Assembly: GCA_018340805.1 (NCBI GenBank)
Contig: JACMZG010001914.1
Span: forward strand, 9,035,590 to 9,099,589
Origin: Microvelia longipes
Lineage: Eukaryota; Arthropoda; Insecta; Hemiptera; Veliidae
Reading direction: 5' to 3'
Length of the DNA: 64,000 bases
Shown here: piece by piece, positions 1 through 13,034 of the stretch
Position numbering within the stretch: position 1 is the first letter of the stretch
Layout of the letters: each line of letters starts with the position of its first letter
Notes under the pieces: model-generated
Seen by the model: the letters and a program-made list of their open reading frames with translations, nothing else
What the model was told of the DNA's origin: nothing
The model's database searches: none
Translations under genes and position numbers: made by a program

Positions 1-3000
1 CAAATTTAAATCAAACATGTAAGATGAGTTTCATCTCTATCGACTTATAGGAATTAAAAATATAACAATTAACAAGAAAATTAAAGCAAAAAAAAAATTG
101 CCATGCATGGAACGAAGCTTCCTATCGCATTTCCCCCAAAGAGTAATTTAAAACAGACCACTTATTAAAATTCCTCGAAAATGTGGTGGATGTCTAATTG
201 GGTTTAGAAAACTTCAATCTCGTAAAATAACTTTTCAATGATTTTTTTTATTTTTAAAAAAATTCAATACCCCATTTTGAGACAGCATTTAGATTTAGCC
301 CAAAATTTAATATTTTTTTTTACACGACTTTATTTTTCTACTTAAATTTTGTTGCAATAAATGAAGCTGTTGGACCTGTAAGTGTTTTCCTCAAGAAAGA
401 GGGACATACATCTACTGATACATTCAGAATTAAGACACAAACGCTAGATGCTGAAATTGGAATTTTATAACAAAACTCCATATTGCAATTGTTTGCTATT
501 ACGATTCATATAATTTAATAATAAGAAATATGGAAGCTAATCCGATTAACATAACTTAAAAATACTTAAGAAATATTAAAGGAGGAAAAATAATAATATA
601 AAAATTATTAATAATATCAACTCATACAAGTTTTTAAAAAGTAATGGAAAGCTAATATTAGTCTTAAGATGAACAATCCGAAAAAATGTCATCTCAGAGA
701 GTCAAGGATACCGGTAGGCCAAGAACCTGATTAATTCGGAGAGTGAAAAGATTCCTTTCCGCAAACTGAAAGTGAAAACCGTGAGGATATTGTCCGAACG
801 AGTTTCAAGGGTAAATCTCCCGTTAATATTCTCGAGTTTTAACAAGATGATTGCTTTGGAACGCGTCATTATCATATAAAATAAACCAAAAATCAAACTG
901 AAAGAATACCACGTATAAGTACAACTAAAATTATAGAGGAAAACGAAACATCATCAGCGTATGTTAAAAGTTATTAACTAAATGCATTATAATACATAAT
1001 TTCGTTTATAACAAGAATTAACAGCAATAGCTCGTAAAAGAACAATTGAAAAACCCCGCTTTATTTGCCTATAGCAGCATAAAATTATAAGCAAAGTAAA
1101 ATACTTTGATAACGAAATCTTTAAAAATGGAAATTAAAAGCTTTAGGTATTCCGGTGGTCACTTCTGTCAAGTTATAGGCTTACGGCTTTAGGTAAGATA
1201 TCATGGATGAAAACTCTCAATAAAACAGAAACTAAAGATGTTGATATAAAGCTGCTCTAAATATCGCTGGATACAAAATAGAAAGGGCGACAACAATGAG
1301 AATTACATAAATCTTAAGGGTGCATTGCCAAAACTCGAGAAAACCCAACTCCATACCATATGAAACATTTTATTATTGAGATTTGTTTTCTAAATTTACC
1401 TTTAAACTAGTTATCTTGTCTTGTTTTTATTAGATTATGTAGAACTATTATCTGCTGATTTGAATAGTAGAGTTAGCATTTAATAAAATCGAAACCAGTA
1501 AAGTATGTTTGAATTGATTGTACTGACTTCGGCAATACGGAATAACGATTATACACAATACAATTAATAACATTGTTGCCAGTCTAAGTGGTATGTAAAA
1601 GATAAGTAATGTCAATTATATATTCAACTTCTTGTATTATAGATTATATAATATGTTTTATTAAGGATGGGAATCACAGTTAGTTTTTACGAGCGAAGAA
1701 CATCAATCCAGTTAGCGGTACCTGTAGTATAATTTCACCTTCCATCATAAAAATATCTCTTTTCAAGTTCTTCAAGATTATTATTTTAATATTGAATTAC
1801 CGGCTGACACCAAAGAATGAGTTATGAACAGATGTCATTCAATAGGAAGGATTGAAAGGAAAATGAAATGTTTCTTGTTTAAGGTGGAAAAAGTAGATCG
1901 AACTTGATATGAATTGACATTTTGATTGAGGTGTCATGTTGAACAGAGGTCCAAGGTTCAGTTCCGAGTGAAGTTTGAGATTTAAGCACATGTTAACTTT
2001 AATGGATTCTGGGCGTTAAGTCGAAGTGGCATGATTATGCATGGGGTATCAAATATAGTAAATCATTTATACGACGTTTCAAAGGAAGTTACGCAGATGA
2101 CATTGTTTCTATTAAAAAATTAATATTTTTTTTTATAAAAAAATCTTTTTTTATGCTGCTTTTTTCGAACTTTCGGTTTAATATAACAAGTTTTATCACA
2201 GTTGCGTACATAACATGAATTCGGAAAGGCCGGAATTTGGGCGTTTAAATGAGGAAAAGTAAAACTCAACTTAAAGCAACACACTGATAAATTGTGTAAA
2301 TTATAGACTGTAATAAATTATAAATCGAGTGTACAACAAATACGAAAAATCATCACCCAAAAAATAAATTAGATTACCAAAATTAAGACTACATAATTAA
2401 AAACAATGTACCAAAGAAAAACAAAAAGAATCAATCTTGCATGTAATTCCAAAGCTGATTTCTTCATCATCTCTGTGAATCGATGATATTGTTTAGATAA
2501 ACAGTGTTATTAGATTGTTTCATTATTGTTTTTAATTCTTCTTGTTCTTCTTTTTGTTCTTCCGTATATATATTTCTTGTCCGTGACCGACTTGTTCATC
2601 GCACCTTTAAATGTTAGATAACCCGAAGAATTTTTCAGTAGACGATAGAATAATCTTCTCATGCACTAAAAACAGTCTTCTCATTGGAAGTGTAGGTGGT
2701 ATTAATAAGTAGTTTAACACGAGTTGAATAATATTTTGAATAAATTAATCAAATCGGAGGTTGATGAGCAAGGTTCGAAATGATAAATGAGTTCGTTTTT
2801 GACTTTATTATAATTTTAAATGTTGTAAGATTTTTAAAACTTTAAGCAACAGTAAATGTAACTTTATTAACATATATAACAGAAAATTATTATTTTTACA
2901 TTCAAATTTTTTATATTTTTTAATTATTTTCAATTAATTATGTATTTAGTTATCCTTATTTTTTTTTGTCCAGATCTTTATATACCCTTTTTATATACTG

Positions 3001-3560
3001 TATACTAATAAATAAAAATTCTACTATAGGTAACCGTAGTTGTACACGCTGTACCGGGAGTACATGTACATGAGGTGACACGAAATCGAAACATACATAG
3101 ATATGAAGTTTTTTCCCAACGATTTTACAATGGGAGGTTTTTACGTACAATACGTGGTTTTTAACGCAACTCAAAATTTAAAATTCATTTCTTAGTTACT
3201 AATATAATAAAAGGAATTACCTTAGTTAATTATTACCATTAAAGCAGTAATTGTTTATAGTAATTTGTCGGTCTTAAATGTAAAAACATGTTTTTTATAA
3301 TAAAACGACAAACTGGTCAAATAGAAAGGAGTAAGACTTTATTTTACTCGTTGAAATAGAGTTTCATCTATTCTGGTCAAAAAATATTTCACATAACATT
3401 GGGGTCAGAGGTTAGGAATCTCAATTTCTCGCTTATTTTAAAAAGATTCCACATGAGATGATTTTGATATCTTTATGTGGGAATGGCTTTCGCTTTTCTT
3501 TATAGGCTTCTGTTAGACGTGGTTCGTGTTTGTTTATAAAAGCTGTTTGATTACATGGTT
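1..3560. other. Quiet AT-rich DNA without recognised genes
   Basis: Only short chance open frames occur. The single repeat trace I see is around 2246-2265, where the string TAAATGAGGAAAAGTAA matches one terminus of repeat family V. No tandem repeat, long inverted repeat or coding signature stands out. Confidence 0.6.
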
Positions 3561-3629
3561 AAATTTTTCAAGGCTTTACTGAGTAAATTAATTCAATAAG
3601 CTGCACTTTATAAGATGTACTCCATAACC

Positions 3630-4255
3630 TTTACTTCTTAAACTTTACTCTATGATCTGTACTACTTAAGCTTTACTGCATGAGCTGTACTACTTAAGCT
3701 TTACTCCATGAGCTGTACCACTTAAGCTTTACCTGCATGAGCTGTACTATTAAGCTTTACTGCATGAGCTGTACTACTTAAGCTTTACTCCATGAGCTGT
3801 ACTACTTAAGCTTTACTCCATGAGCTGTACTACTTAAGCTTTACTCCATGAGCTGTACTACTTACTTTACTCCATGAGCTGTACTTACTTAAGCTTTACT
3901 CTATGATCTGTACTACTTAAGCTTTACTCCATGAGCTGTACTAATTAAGCTTCACCATGAGCCTACTGCTTTACTCCATGAGCTGACTGCTACTCATGAG
4001 CTGTAGCTTTACTCATGAGCTGTACTACTTAGCTTTACTCTATGATCTGTACTACTTAAGCTTACTCCATGCTGTGCTTCACCCATGAGCTGTACTACTT
4101 AAGCTTTACTCCATGAGCTGTACTACTTTACTCTACACCGAATGATTAATTAGCTTCAATGAGCTGTATAAACTCCAAAGACTCTATGATCTGTACTACC
4201 TCCATGAGCTGTACTAATTAAGCTTCACCCCATGAGCTCTCTTTAAGCTGTACTA
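3630..4255. repeat. 28-bp minisatellite (HindIII-containing unit)
   Basis: Tandem units close to ACTTAAGCTTTACTCCATGA followed by GCTGTACT, with a 28-bp period where intact. Copies drift at both ends and carry small deletions between about 3950 and 4240. Most units contain AAGCTT. The best-preserved copies lie at 3650-3900. No open frame runs through it, and 28 is not a multiple of three. Confidence 0.93.
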
Positions 4256-4902
4256 CATTCTTTCTCCAACAAATATTGATCTATGCTATCTACTATCGAA
4301 ACTTTATAGGTAAAATAAATTCTTTATTTAGCTCAAAGCATTCTTTAGCTCAAATTTAAGTCGTGGTTTGCTGTAGTAAACGCTGCTTATATTAGTTCTT
4401 GGCCTCCTCATAACAGCAGTGTATTTTCTTTTTATTTTGATCCATGCCGTATATGCCTTGTTTAATAAAAACACTAATTTGTTGGTTAAAGCAGTTATAA
4501 TTATAAATAGCGGACACAATATACGGAAAGAATAATCACCTTTTTAAAAATATTCTTAATACTAAGTAGAATACAAAACAGAAACGAATAATTGCAAATC
4601 ATGTTGATTTTGAAGAATGGCCAACCTACATAAATAAATATCACCTAAGAAAATATTGCTCTTTATTTAGATTTGTTATTATTTGTAATTATTTTATTTA
4701 TAAACATTTTTATTAATTCTATTTTATATATAGTCTACAATTTTTAATGTTCAGTTTTGTTTGTATTTTTATAACAATTTTTGGTTTATTTACGTATAAT
4801 TATGTTTAAGAACGGGTTACATTTAAATAAAAACAGACTAAAACTTAGAGGCACAATATAATAACCAAGAGCAAAGGTTATAACTTTTAATTGCAGTATA
4901 GG

Positions 4903-5444
4903 CCTAGAATAATATTATATATAGAAGGAGCACAGGACCGTAAACACAACAATGTAATTCCACTGATAAGACGAAAGCCGGTTAACTGGTGCACCTAAGT
5001 AATGCTGCCAACCTGACAACAAAAATTATTTTAAATATTTGTCATAAATATCTCTAATGAAAAAAGATTGTAAAGAACAAATATAATAACTTAAAACACC
5101 TGCTGAGTATTTAATAAAACTGGTCTTAGATGGCAAAAGGGTAGCGGAATACAAGAATCTACATTTAGTTGACGAGGACTACTTTAAATATAATTTTAAT
5201 AAATACGTTAAACTACAATTTAAAATGCTTTAAATATTGTAATGCACCGATATTTATATTAGTATTTTATGAATAATCAATCATTAATTAATAATAGAAC
5301 ATAATAATTCAGCAACCGGAAGTATTGCCAATTTTTTTTTTAGAAAATTGTATATTGTTAGAGTGGCAGCATTACTTAGGTGCACCAGTGAACCGCCTTT
5401 CGTGTTATCAGTAGTGCTCCTTCTATATATAGTATTATTCTAAG
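4903..5444 (+). mobile_element. Family M non-autonomous DNA transposon, copy 1
   Basis: Both termini are inverted copies of CTTAGAATAAT followed by a shared subterminal block (TATAGAAGGAGCAC, then CGAAAGCCGGTT, then CACCTAAGTAATGCTGCCA). The interior matches copy M2 at 25520-26062 in reverse complement over its whole length. One arm contains a block of about 27 bases that the other lacks. No coding frame lies inside. The flanks here show no obvious target duplication, but M2 has a perfect 8-bp one, which suggests the hAT superfamily. Confidence 0.88.
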
Positions 5445-5792
5445 GTTGCCAATTTAGGTAACCTGACGAGTGAGGTTGTGAGTGGGGGAGGTAGGATACA
5501 AACAAACATCCCTCTTTGATTTTGACTTCCAAAAAGGAACGTCGCGTCGTTCAATGTAGATCTGTTAACTATGTTTCGAATTAACATACTTGAAATCAAA
5601 TCTTGAAGCAGTGAAAGGTACAATGACGAAGAGTGCTTAACCTCGCCTTGCCGCGCCTATCCCAACTTGTCCCTCCGTAAAATAAAATTCAATCAACTTA
5701 CCAAATTTTTTATTTTATCTCTTACATTTAAACACCAAGCCTTGGGCAATAACCTAATCTTAAGACATACTTACCCAACAAACTGTATCAAA

Positions 5793-5835
5793 GCTATAAA
5801 TACAGGTAACCCGTTTTTGTAACTCGTCGTTAGTC
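5793..5835 (+). promoter_or_regulatory. Possible TATA/initiator core promoter
   Basis: CTATAAATAC at 5793-5802 is followed about 33 bases later by TTAGTCGTTAC, the usual spacing and style of an arthropod TATA plus initiator promoter. It could equally belong to a decayed LTR. No gene is visible downstream, so the match may be chance. Confidence 0.2.
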
Positions 5836-5967
5836 GTTACTTGTGCAGTTTTAAAGCCAAACAAATCGCAGACTTTGAGAGCGATATTTATTAAATTTTA
5901 ACCATTTTAAACTATATTGTATAAAATATTTGAGTGCTTTTAAAAAAAGCATTCAAAGCACTTTTAA

Positions 5968-6118
5968 ATGCTGACGTCATACACATTTAATAAACAATAG
6001 GGTTCGGGACAATTTGTACCAAGTTCTAGACAATTCCGATAAAGCGTTTCATTACTATCATGATTCATGGTAAGGTCCATCAGGAAAAAAACTCATTCAT
6101 GCATACATACATATAACA
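5968..6118 (-). mobile_element. Family U fragment
   Basis: Contains TGACGTCA, then CAATAGGGTTCGGGACA, GTACCAAGTT and a CATACATACATA end. These occur in the same order as the copy at 62690-62830, so it is a truncated, diverged copy. Confidence 0.6.
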
Positions 6119-6254
6119 ATAAAAGGAGCAATACTTAAATTATTTGCAATAAAATGACTATTCTAGTAATTTTATTATCAGAATGACTATTTTGTCAATT
6201 CTTTTAATGTGACAGCTTCGCAAATCTAGATATTAAGCTTAAATAAAAAAATAT

Positions 6255-7108
6255 ACATCAGATTCGCTACACTCACCCTTCCTACTTCGGACTCGCTTCG
6301 CTCGTCCTCAGAATATAAAATTCGTCAAATTTATACTGCAACACTCCTTTGGACTTTCATCGCTTGTCTTCAAATAGTAAATGCATCCGTTTCATTCTCA
6401 GCGGGCACCCATACAGCACTGACTACGCTCAATCCTGCTTAAATTTTATGTTGCAACAAAAATCATGGATATACCTGCCGAATGTTAAAACGAAATTTGA
6501 TGTACTCGTTTATTACGTATAGGTAAATACGTGTACTAAATTTCAAATCATTTGATTATTTTCCGGTTGTTTTACAATTTTTATAAAAACCTTCACAACT
6601 CATTTAATAAAAAATTGAGCTAATGCTGTTAATTAAATGAAACTTGGTACATATGTTAGTCATACATATAGCTACATACGTGCTAAATCTCAAATTGATC
6701 CCAACAGTTTTACGCTTTTTACAATGTTTCGGAATTTTTGCAAATCATAATTGCAGGTTATTGCAGGATAAAAAAATATTATCCGACTTACTCAACTATA
6801 CCCATAGACTGATTTTCGTACACATTTTTAACTCTCTAGTATGAATATATTTATACGAGCTACGATGATAACAAACACACACACATTCATGCAGACACAC
6901 ATACACATACAGACAGACTCACATACACATACATACAGACGATACAGACACACACACACATACATACATACAGACACACAACATTGTGAAAACCACTTAA
7001 AATCATCTGAAACGGACAATTCCAGTGTCATTCCGTTTGTCATCAGATTTTTTTTGCAAACACAATACTTTTCTTATATACCTGCGGTATAAATGAGGAA
7101 AAGTAACA
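6255..7108 (-). mobile_element. Family V dispersed element, near-complete copy
   Basis: Read on the minus strand, the order is: an end with TTTTCCTCATTTATACCG; a block with AAAAGTATTGTGTTTGCA and CCGTTTCAG; a (TATGTG)n microsatellite (about 6880-6985); TTATCATCGTAGC and CTAGAGAGTT; GCACGTATGTAGCTATAT; a 5S-rRNA-like segment (about 6395-6450); and a closing module rich in GAGCGAAGCGAGTCCGAAG (about 6270-6310). The same order recurs in at least eight other places in the window. No protein is encoded. The (CA)n stretch produces spurious open frames on both strands. Superfamily unassigned: the terminus resembles an inverted-repeat element, yet the 5S-like core suggests a SINE history. Confidence 0.8.
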
Positions 7109-7109
7109 A

Positions 7110-9510
7110 ATATAACTAATAATAAATATTAAAAAATGGAAAAGGAAGTATTCTGTGATAAATCACATTAACAGATTTTACTACCGAGATTAAATGAGTC
7201 AGCGTTAACAAAAACATCTTCTAAATGTGTTTTTCATTCTTTAACAGGGATGTTAAGAAAACATTTTCAAGAGATTTTTCGGGAGTTTTAGTGGCTTACA
7301 TAATCCATATTTGTCGCTTGAGTTAACAGCTTTTAAAAAAAGGTTTAAATACATTTTTTAGGGTGTCATTAATAAACCATAACTGATTAGGCGTGGAATA
7401 TTGACGAAAATGTCCCCTTCTATTGTATTATGGGTGAAAAAGTGAAGGAGGGGGATTTTTCAACAAGAAAAATATACGCCAAAACGATCTCACAAGAGGG
7501 GGTGCTTAGTAATTTAGTAATACTACGTGCAATACCAGAAGTAGTCAAAGTAAACGAAAGAGTAGAATCAAATTTTATATCTTACAACATTTAACAACTA
7601 TAGTTGAAAAAATGTATTTTTTTAAAGATTCAGAGTTGGTGCATATGTTCCACTCTGCCTAATGGTTCAGATTGGAACAGGCAAAGTTGCTTAGTTAGTC
7701 TAATGAGGGTTTTAAGTCTAAATGCTAATTTTTACTTCTAACAAGAAGGAAATGGATAAGTAAGTGTGCATCCTTTGAGTGTTCATAAAAATATTCGCAC
7801 AAATTCGACTAATAGAGTATTTGCACATTTTTTTTATTGCATTATCTATAAGTACGTCGTATAAAAGAACACCCTGTAAAATATTAGAATAAAAAAACTT
7901 ATACTTTTGATGATACAGCAAAAAAACTAAAAATATATTTAAACATGTTCTTATGGCGGGAAAACGGCCTCGACAGCTTGTGTGGCGTCAGACGTTAGAA
8001 TACCGCCGTGTATACAATATTCACTAGAGCAACACTCATAAAAGTTTATTCTATACTGTCAACAAGATGATACTGACAGCTGTAGTCATCGCGTTCCTTA
8101 GGCATTGTATTACCTGGAAAACGGAATTGTTTTGTTTCAGTCTTCTTTACATTCTATTGAAATGTAAGCGATTGCTGACCTTACGATATTTCTAACTAAA
8201 ACTCCCATCTGTACGTTAAACGACCCAACCTTTAGTGAAAACGTTCCGTTTTCACCCCACTTTAACACTCATTCCCCCTCTCCTCTTCTTTAAATGCTTA
8301 TTTCGACTATTTAAAATTAAATGAAATATTTTTTTTTTACAGCTTAATATATTTTTTAAACACATTTAATCATTTTATGAGCAAAAAACATTTTTTTGGA
8401 AAAATGCAAATACTCTATTTCTGATTTAGAAGTTAAGAAGAAAAATTAAGAAGAACCATGAAAAATAATTATCCAGCCAAGGTGGTATTTGAAACAAACA
8501 TTTTTTCAAACTTAGAGGAAACCAGTCGATAGAATAACCACATCGAGACTACGAAGCTCCCTCACATAGCACAGCAATCCTTTAACCCCACTGCCGTGCC
8601 TGCTTATAAAAAGAAATGCTTAGCGAATATTTCAAATTCATTAATGTATAAATATTAAAATATCGTCAAATAGCAAGAGATTTATGACAAAATCATGCTT
8701 ATTTTACAATCAACAAAATCATAAAAAAGTAATATACTTTACTTATAGTAATATTCCTAAAAAGAATCTTTTTAAGATGAGTGTGCGTCAAAGCGTTACC
8801 TTTCAATTGGTCAGATATTAAAACCCCTCAGCTGTTTGTATATCGAACTAAACAAAGAAACAACTTTCGTTTAAAACTATACTTTCCATTTCATTATACC
8901 TTGAAAATCCAACCTGCACTTCTCGTTTTTAGTTGTGGAAGACATCGCTAGAGTGCATTGCGTCTAAGATCAGTCTAGTATATCCACATGTTTGTAACAC
9001 ACGTATTGACTCTAATAACAAAAATATCATATATTTAACTTTTATTTGAACAATAGAGTCACGTTAAGTTAAAGGATGAGACAATATACGTAAACATCAA
9101 ACTACCAAAAAATCAATACATATGTCAAAAGAAAGAAGTAGCATTCCCAATTTTTTCTAAAAACTGTTAACCTAAATTCTAAGCTATTAGATAAGTACTT
9201 CTTAATTATACTAAGTCATTTATATCGATCATTAAGATCGATAATGATTATCGAGAGAATTAAGCTATCTTATATTTAACGACAATGATTCTAATGTATT
9301 TTAAGTCCATAGATCAAAACTCGCAAAACTTTAAGAATATTTTTCTTCCGAAACCTTTCACGTCTCGAGATTCACGCAGAGGGTATTGAATTTGTAAAAA
9401 CATGCGACATAATTTGAATTTAAGTATTTAAATGCTTCTTTGACTTTTTTGTATTTCGTAACAGATGATAAATAATTCATAAATGCTGTTTAAAATATAA
9501 CTATTTACAA
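7110..9510. other. Unassigned intergenic DNA
   Basis: No gene, RNA gene or long repeat recognised. A small palindrome (TCGATCATTAAGATCGATAA) sits near 9225-9255. Short chance open frames show no domain or codon-use signal. Confidence 0.5.
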
Positions 9511-9690
9511 CTAAAATACGAAACACGGCTAAAATCAGTTGACAGCGCGGGAAAATAGTGTTGAGGAACCAATAAGGTTGGCCTGATTTGAATTTGAGGG
9601 CTTGTTTTAACATCCAGCACTAACCTCATTGGCTCCCTCCCATTATTTTCTCACGCTGTCAACTGATTATTGCCGTGTGTCTTATTGTAG
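9511..9690. mobile_element. Family R palindromic MITE, copy 1
   Basis: Inverted termini read ACACGGCTAAAATCAGTTGA on the left and its complement on the right, followed by GGGAAAATA and ending in GAGGAACCAAT. Total about 180 bp. Two further copies lie at 44713-44892 and 48503-48664. No coding content. Confidence 0.88.
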
Positions 9691-9789
9691 CTGTGAGAGC
9701 TCATAGTTTTGACATTGAACACAAAAACTTATTTATGTATCTTTGATATTTTATTCTCTTTTTTTCTCATTTATAACATATATGCGCAT

Positions 9790-9930
9790 GAAAAATTTAT
9801 TATGTGTGCACTGAAACCCCAAAACCGAGATTTGATTTGAATTATCCGTTTAAGGTGTTTTCAGGTGTGGGCCTTCTGAGTGGTTTTTTACAAAGTTGTC
9901 TTTCTTTATGTGTGTCTGTCTTAAATAGAC
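9790..9930 (+). mobile_element. Family V terminal fragment
   Basis: Carries CCGAGATTTG, ATTATCCGTTTAAGGTG, CTTCTGAGTGGTTTTT and CAAAGTTGTC, then a decayed TGTGTGTC tract, in V order on the plus strand. It then runs into an unrelated 40-bp repeat. Confidence 0.65.
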
Positions 9931-9969
9931 AGACAAACACCTGCTGTCTCTATTTTCAGACAGACAGGT

Positions 9970-10072
9970 GTGTTTATCCCTCGGCTTTTACCTCGAGAGT
10001 TAAACACATAAATTCCTCGGCTTTGCCTCGGGAGTTAAATACTTTGGTTCCTCGGCTTATGCCTTAGGAACC
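9970..10072. repeat. Three tandem hairpin-forming units of about 40 bp
   Basis: Three successive units carry CTCGGCTTTTACCTCGAGAG, CTCGGCTTTGCCTCGGGAG and CTCGGCTTATGCCTTAGGAA. The first two are followed by TTAAA. Each is a short imperfect inverted repeat, the third being GGTTCCT...AGGAACC. The block is more GC-rich than its surroundings. Confidence 0.6.
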
Positions 10073-10259
10073 AACTAACTGCTCAGGGAGATAATAGCAT
10101 TCTTTACTCCCTTGGAGCATGAAAAAAAATTCTTAAAACGCGAAGAAATTATTGGATCGATATGAATGTAGTACACACATATAGTACATGTGTGCCATGC
10201 ACTATTGTGTGTAGTACATAGTACATACCCATAGTACATAAGACTAATGAATGTGCCAA

Positions 10260-11316
10260 GTTTTTTTATTAAAGTATCAGCATTAGTTCTTTTTCATTGA
10301 ATGACTTATACATGTTTACGACCATTTTGCAATTAAGCCTGAAAAAGTACTACCTCTATTTTCTTTGCATGAAATTGAAGGATCAAATCTCCGAACTTAC
10401 TTTCGATTTTTAGAAAACGGATTTGCAGTTAGAGACACGAGTTCTTCGACAGTATGTTCAAATATATTTTAAGGTATTAATACTAACAATCAATTTAAAA
10501 GTAGTGTACATAACGTACAACCGCATAATAAGACACATAGAAGTTGTCTTCCACAAAATTTAAAGAAAAGGAAAAATTCTAAGGACTTGCTCCCAACCAA
10601 ATTTACAATATATATTACGACAAAATCGGTAGCAATCAAGTTCTTAAGCAATCAATTACTTAAAATACACTTTTTTTTGTAATGAAACAGTTATAGGGAA
10701 ATCGTCGGCATCCTGGCGACCTTGCCGCCATATGAACCAAATTCCTACTTTGTCATTTTTGAAAACCTTATACCTTGTTATAGCAAGGCAAACAACTAAT
10801 ATTTTAAAATTCCAATAGTAGTACAAGTTTTTTAAAGCAAATTTTTTGTACCTTACAATTTCTTCACTAATTAGGCGTATTTATTGCAACACCTGTTTTG
10901 TTAATTGATTTATACTATAATAAATAAAATGTTTGGTCTTTTTATAAAATACCGCTATAATTTGGCAAAGAATGGGCGTGGCTGATTAAAATTTCCAATT
11001 TTTTACAAATATTCAATTTTTGTAAAAAAATAGACATAATATCTAATCTTCAAGATACATAAGAAATGTATTTATTAGTATATATTTACAGTAACAAATA
11101 TTAAAACTTACTAAGTACACTAAAATATTATTAAATAAGAACTAGCGGGTCTTTGACAATTTTTTACGCTTTTAAAATGAATCATAATGAACAAATATAA
11201 TTTTGTAGAAATAAAGTAAAAGTTTGATATTAAAAATAAATTTGGCAAGTGACAATGAAGAGAAAACATAACTTCTAGTAATAGATGGTGATTATAATTA
11301 GCATTTTTGTTAAGTG
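10260..11316. other. Unassigned AT-rich DNA
   Basis: No gene or recognised repeat. A short AGTACATA-type repeat lies just upstream at about 10170-10240. Confidence 0.5.
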
Positions 11317-11400
11317 GTGATAGACTACCTTACAAAAAGGCCACGGAGTTGGGTCTTTTTTGCTAACTACCTTAAAAGATAGTAGTTAAAAGATGCTAAC
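11317..11400 (-). mobile_element. SINE family T, 3' tail fragment
   Basis: Matches the tail part of the two longer T copies: GTGATAGACTACC, then AAGGCCACGGAGTTGGG, then TTTTGCTAACTACC. The tRNA-like head is absent, as expected for a 5'-truncated retrocopy. Confidence 0.6.
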
Positions 11401-11520
11401 TACCTTACATGAATTGATAAATAATAGAAAAGTACTGAAAGTTAGATATAAATAAACGATTTATGTATTTATTAATTTGTCTTTTCTCAATGGCGAAAGA
11501 AATTGGGCCATTTTAAAAAA

Positions 11521-12157
11521 TAACTGATTGGTGTCCAATCCAGGGGAACACCTGATTGGGTCCAATTCAGGGGAACACCTGATGGTGTCCAATCCAGGGA
11601 ACACTTGATTGGTGTCCAATCCAGGAACACCTGATTGGTGTCCAATCCAGGGAACACTTGATTGGTGTCCAATCCAGGGGAATACCTGATTGGTGTCCCA
11701 TTCAGGGAAATACCCTATTGGAGTTCAATCAAGGGAAATACCAGATGGTGTCCAATCCAGGGAACACCTGATTGGTGTCCAATCCAGGGGAATACCTGAT
11801 TGGTGTCCAATTCAGAAAAATACCCTATTGGAGTTCAATCAAGGGAAATACCAGATTGGTGTCCAATCCAGGGGAACACCTTATTGGTGTCCAATTCAGG
11901 GAAATACCCTATTGGTGTTCAATCAAGGGAAATACCAGATTGGTGTCCAATCCAGGGGAACACCTGATTGTTGTCCAATCCAGGGGAACACCTGATTGTT
12001 GTCCAATCCAGGGGAATACCTTATTGGTGTCCAATCCAGGGGAACACCTGATTGGTGTCCAATCCAGGGGAACACCTGATTGGTGTCCAATCCAGGGGAA
12101 CACCTGATTGGTGTCCAATCCAGGGAACACCTGATTGGTGTTCAATCCAGGGGAACA
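11521..12157. repeat. 28-bp minisatellite of inverted CCAAT boxes
   Basis: More than twenty units built on CTGATTGGTGTCCAATCCAG plus GGGAACAC. Each unit contains the perfect inverted repeat GATTGG-TGT-CCAATC, so every repeat holds two facing CCAAT pentamers. The right half (12010-12130) is nearly homogeneous. The left half shows variants such as GAGTTCAATCAAGGG. Several open frames of 60-110 codons on both strands are artefacts of the repeat: with a 28-bp unit, all three frames are read in turn. Confidence 0.95.
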
Positions 12158-12251
12158 ACAAAACAGGTCTTAAAAAATGTTGCAGTGTTGGAAAGGCAAA
12201 CACTGTAAAATAATAAAATTAAAAATACATTCCACGAGAATGAGTGTTTTA

Positions 12252-12372
12252 ATAATAAAAACAGATTAAGTACACAAAAGTCCTATATTTTTTTAATATA
12301 CAATATATATTATATTATTAATAATATATATTAAAAAAATATAGGACTTTGTGTAATTAATCTGTTTTTATT
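12252..12372. repeat. Long palindrome (fold-back, probably a MITE remnant)
   Basis: The left arm AAAACAGATTAAGTACACAA then AGTCCTATATTTTTTTAATA is mirrored by TATTAAAAAAATATAGGACT then TTGTGTAATTAATCTGTTTT, around an AT-only centre near 12310. No coding content. Confidence 0.85.
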
Positions 12373-12874
12373 TATTTTTTAGTTCACAAGAAAGAAACTT
12401 TTTAACAAATATAATACTACACAATATAATTATAAAAAATAACAATAAATAAAAAAATACATAGAATCATATCTTTAAAAGAACGTGCGAAAAAAAATGT
12501 GCCTCTATAATTTAATAACTAATTTAAAATTTGACGGCAAGCAAACAACTATATTAAATTTAACTAATCTTTACTTAATTAAAAAACTGGTTTCGAGCAA
12601 TAAAAATAAATTGAACGTTAATAAGTACAAACTTATACTCATCTTCAAGTTAAAACTAAATTACAGGCTTAATAATATTACAGTCTTAAATACATTTTGG
12701 TCGAGAGATGTTAGTTCTATAATTTGAGCTGTAAGGCAATATAAAAACCAAATTAAGGTAAATACAATTAAATTTTAACAATTTATTTCGTTTTCGATTT
12801 GTTATTGGGTGGTCGATTTAATCGAAATGTAATTTGTAATTAAAAAAATACTTTTGTACTATTCAAGAGTCGGG

Positions 12875-12970
12875 TTCGGGGTACCTCAGAACTTTTAATT
12901 CTAACGTCGGATTTACTATTCTTATCCTTACTACTTCGGACTGGCTTCGTAGTTATCTCCAATTTAATTG

Positions 12971-13015
<45 letters not shown>

Positions 13016-13034
13016 TATATATATTGATGTCCAA
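12875..13034 (-). repeat. Family V end module plus (TA)n microsatellite
   Basis: GGGGTACCTCAGAA through CTTCGGACTGGCTTCG (12875-12950) matches the closing module of V. Pure (TA)n follows at about 12977-13022. The flanking 12380-12870 and 13040-13910 show no gene; an 80-codon AT-rich frame at 12485-12727 looks like chance. Confidence 0.6.

Noticed and set aside
5793..5835. A definite host promoter
   Set aside because: The TATA and initiator spacing is good but no transcribed unit follows, so it is kept only as a low-confidence site.
11690..12203. Several 60-111 codon frames on both strands
   Set aside because: They are read-through of the 28-bp minisatellite in all frames.
12485..12727. 80-codon frame rich in N, K, L and I
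   Set aside because: Its composition is what random AT-rich DNA yields; no splice or Kozak context.
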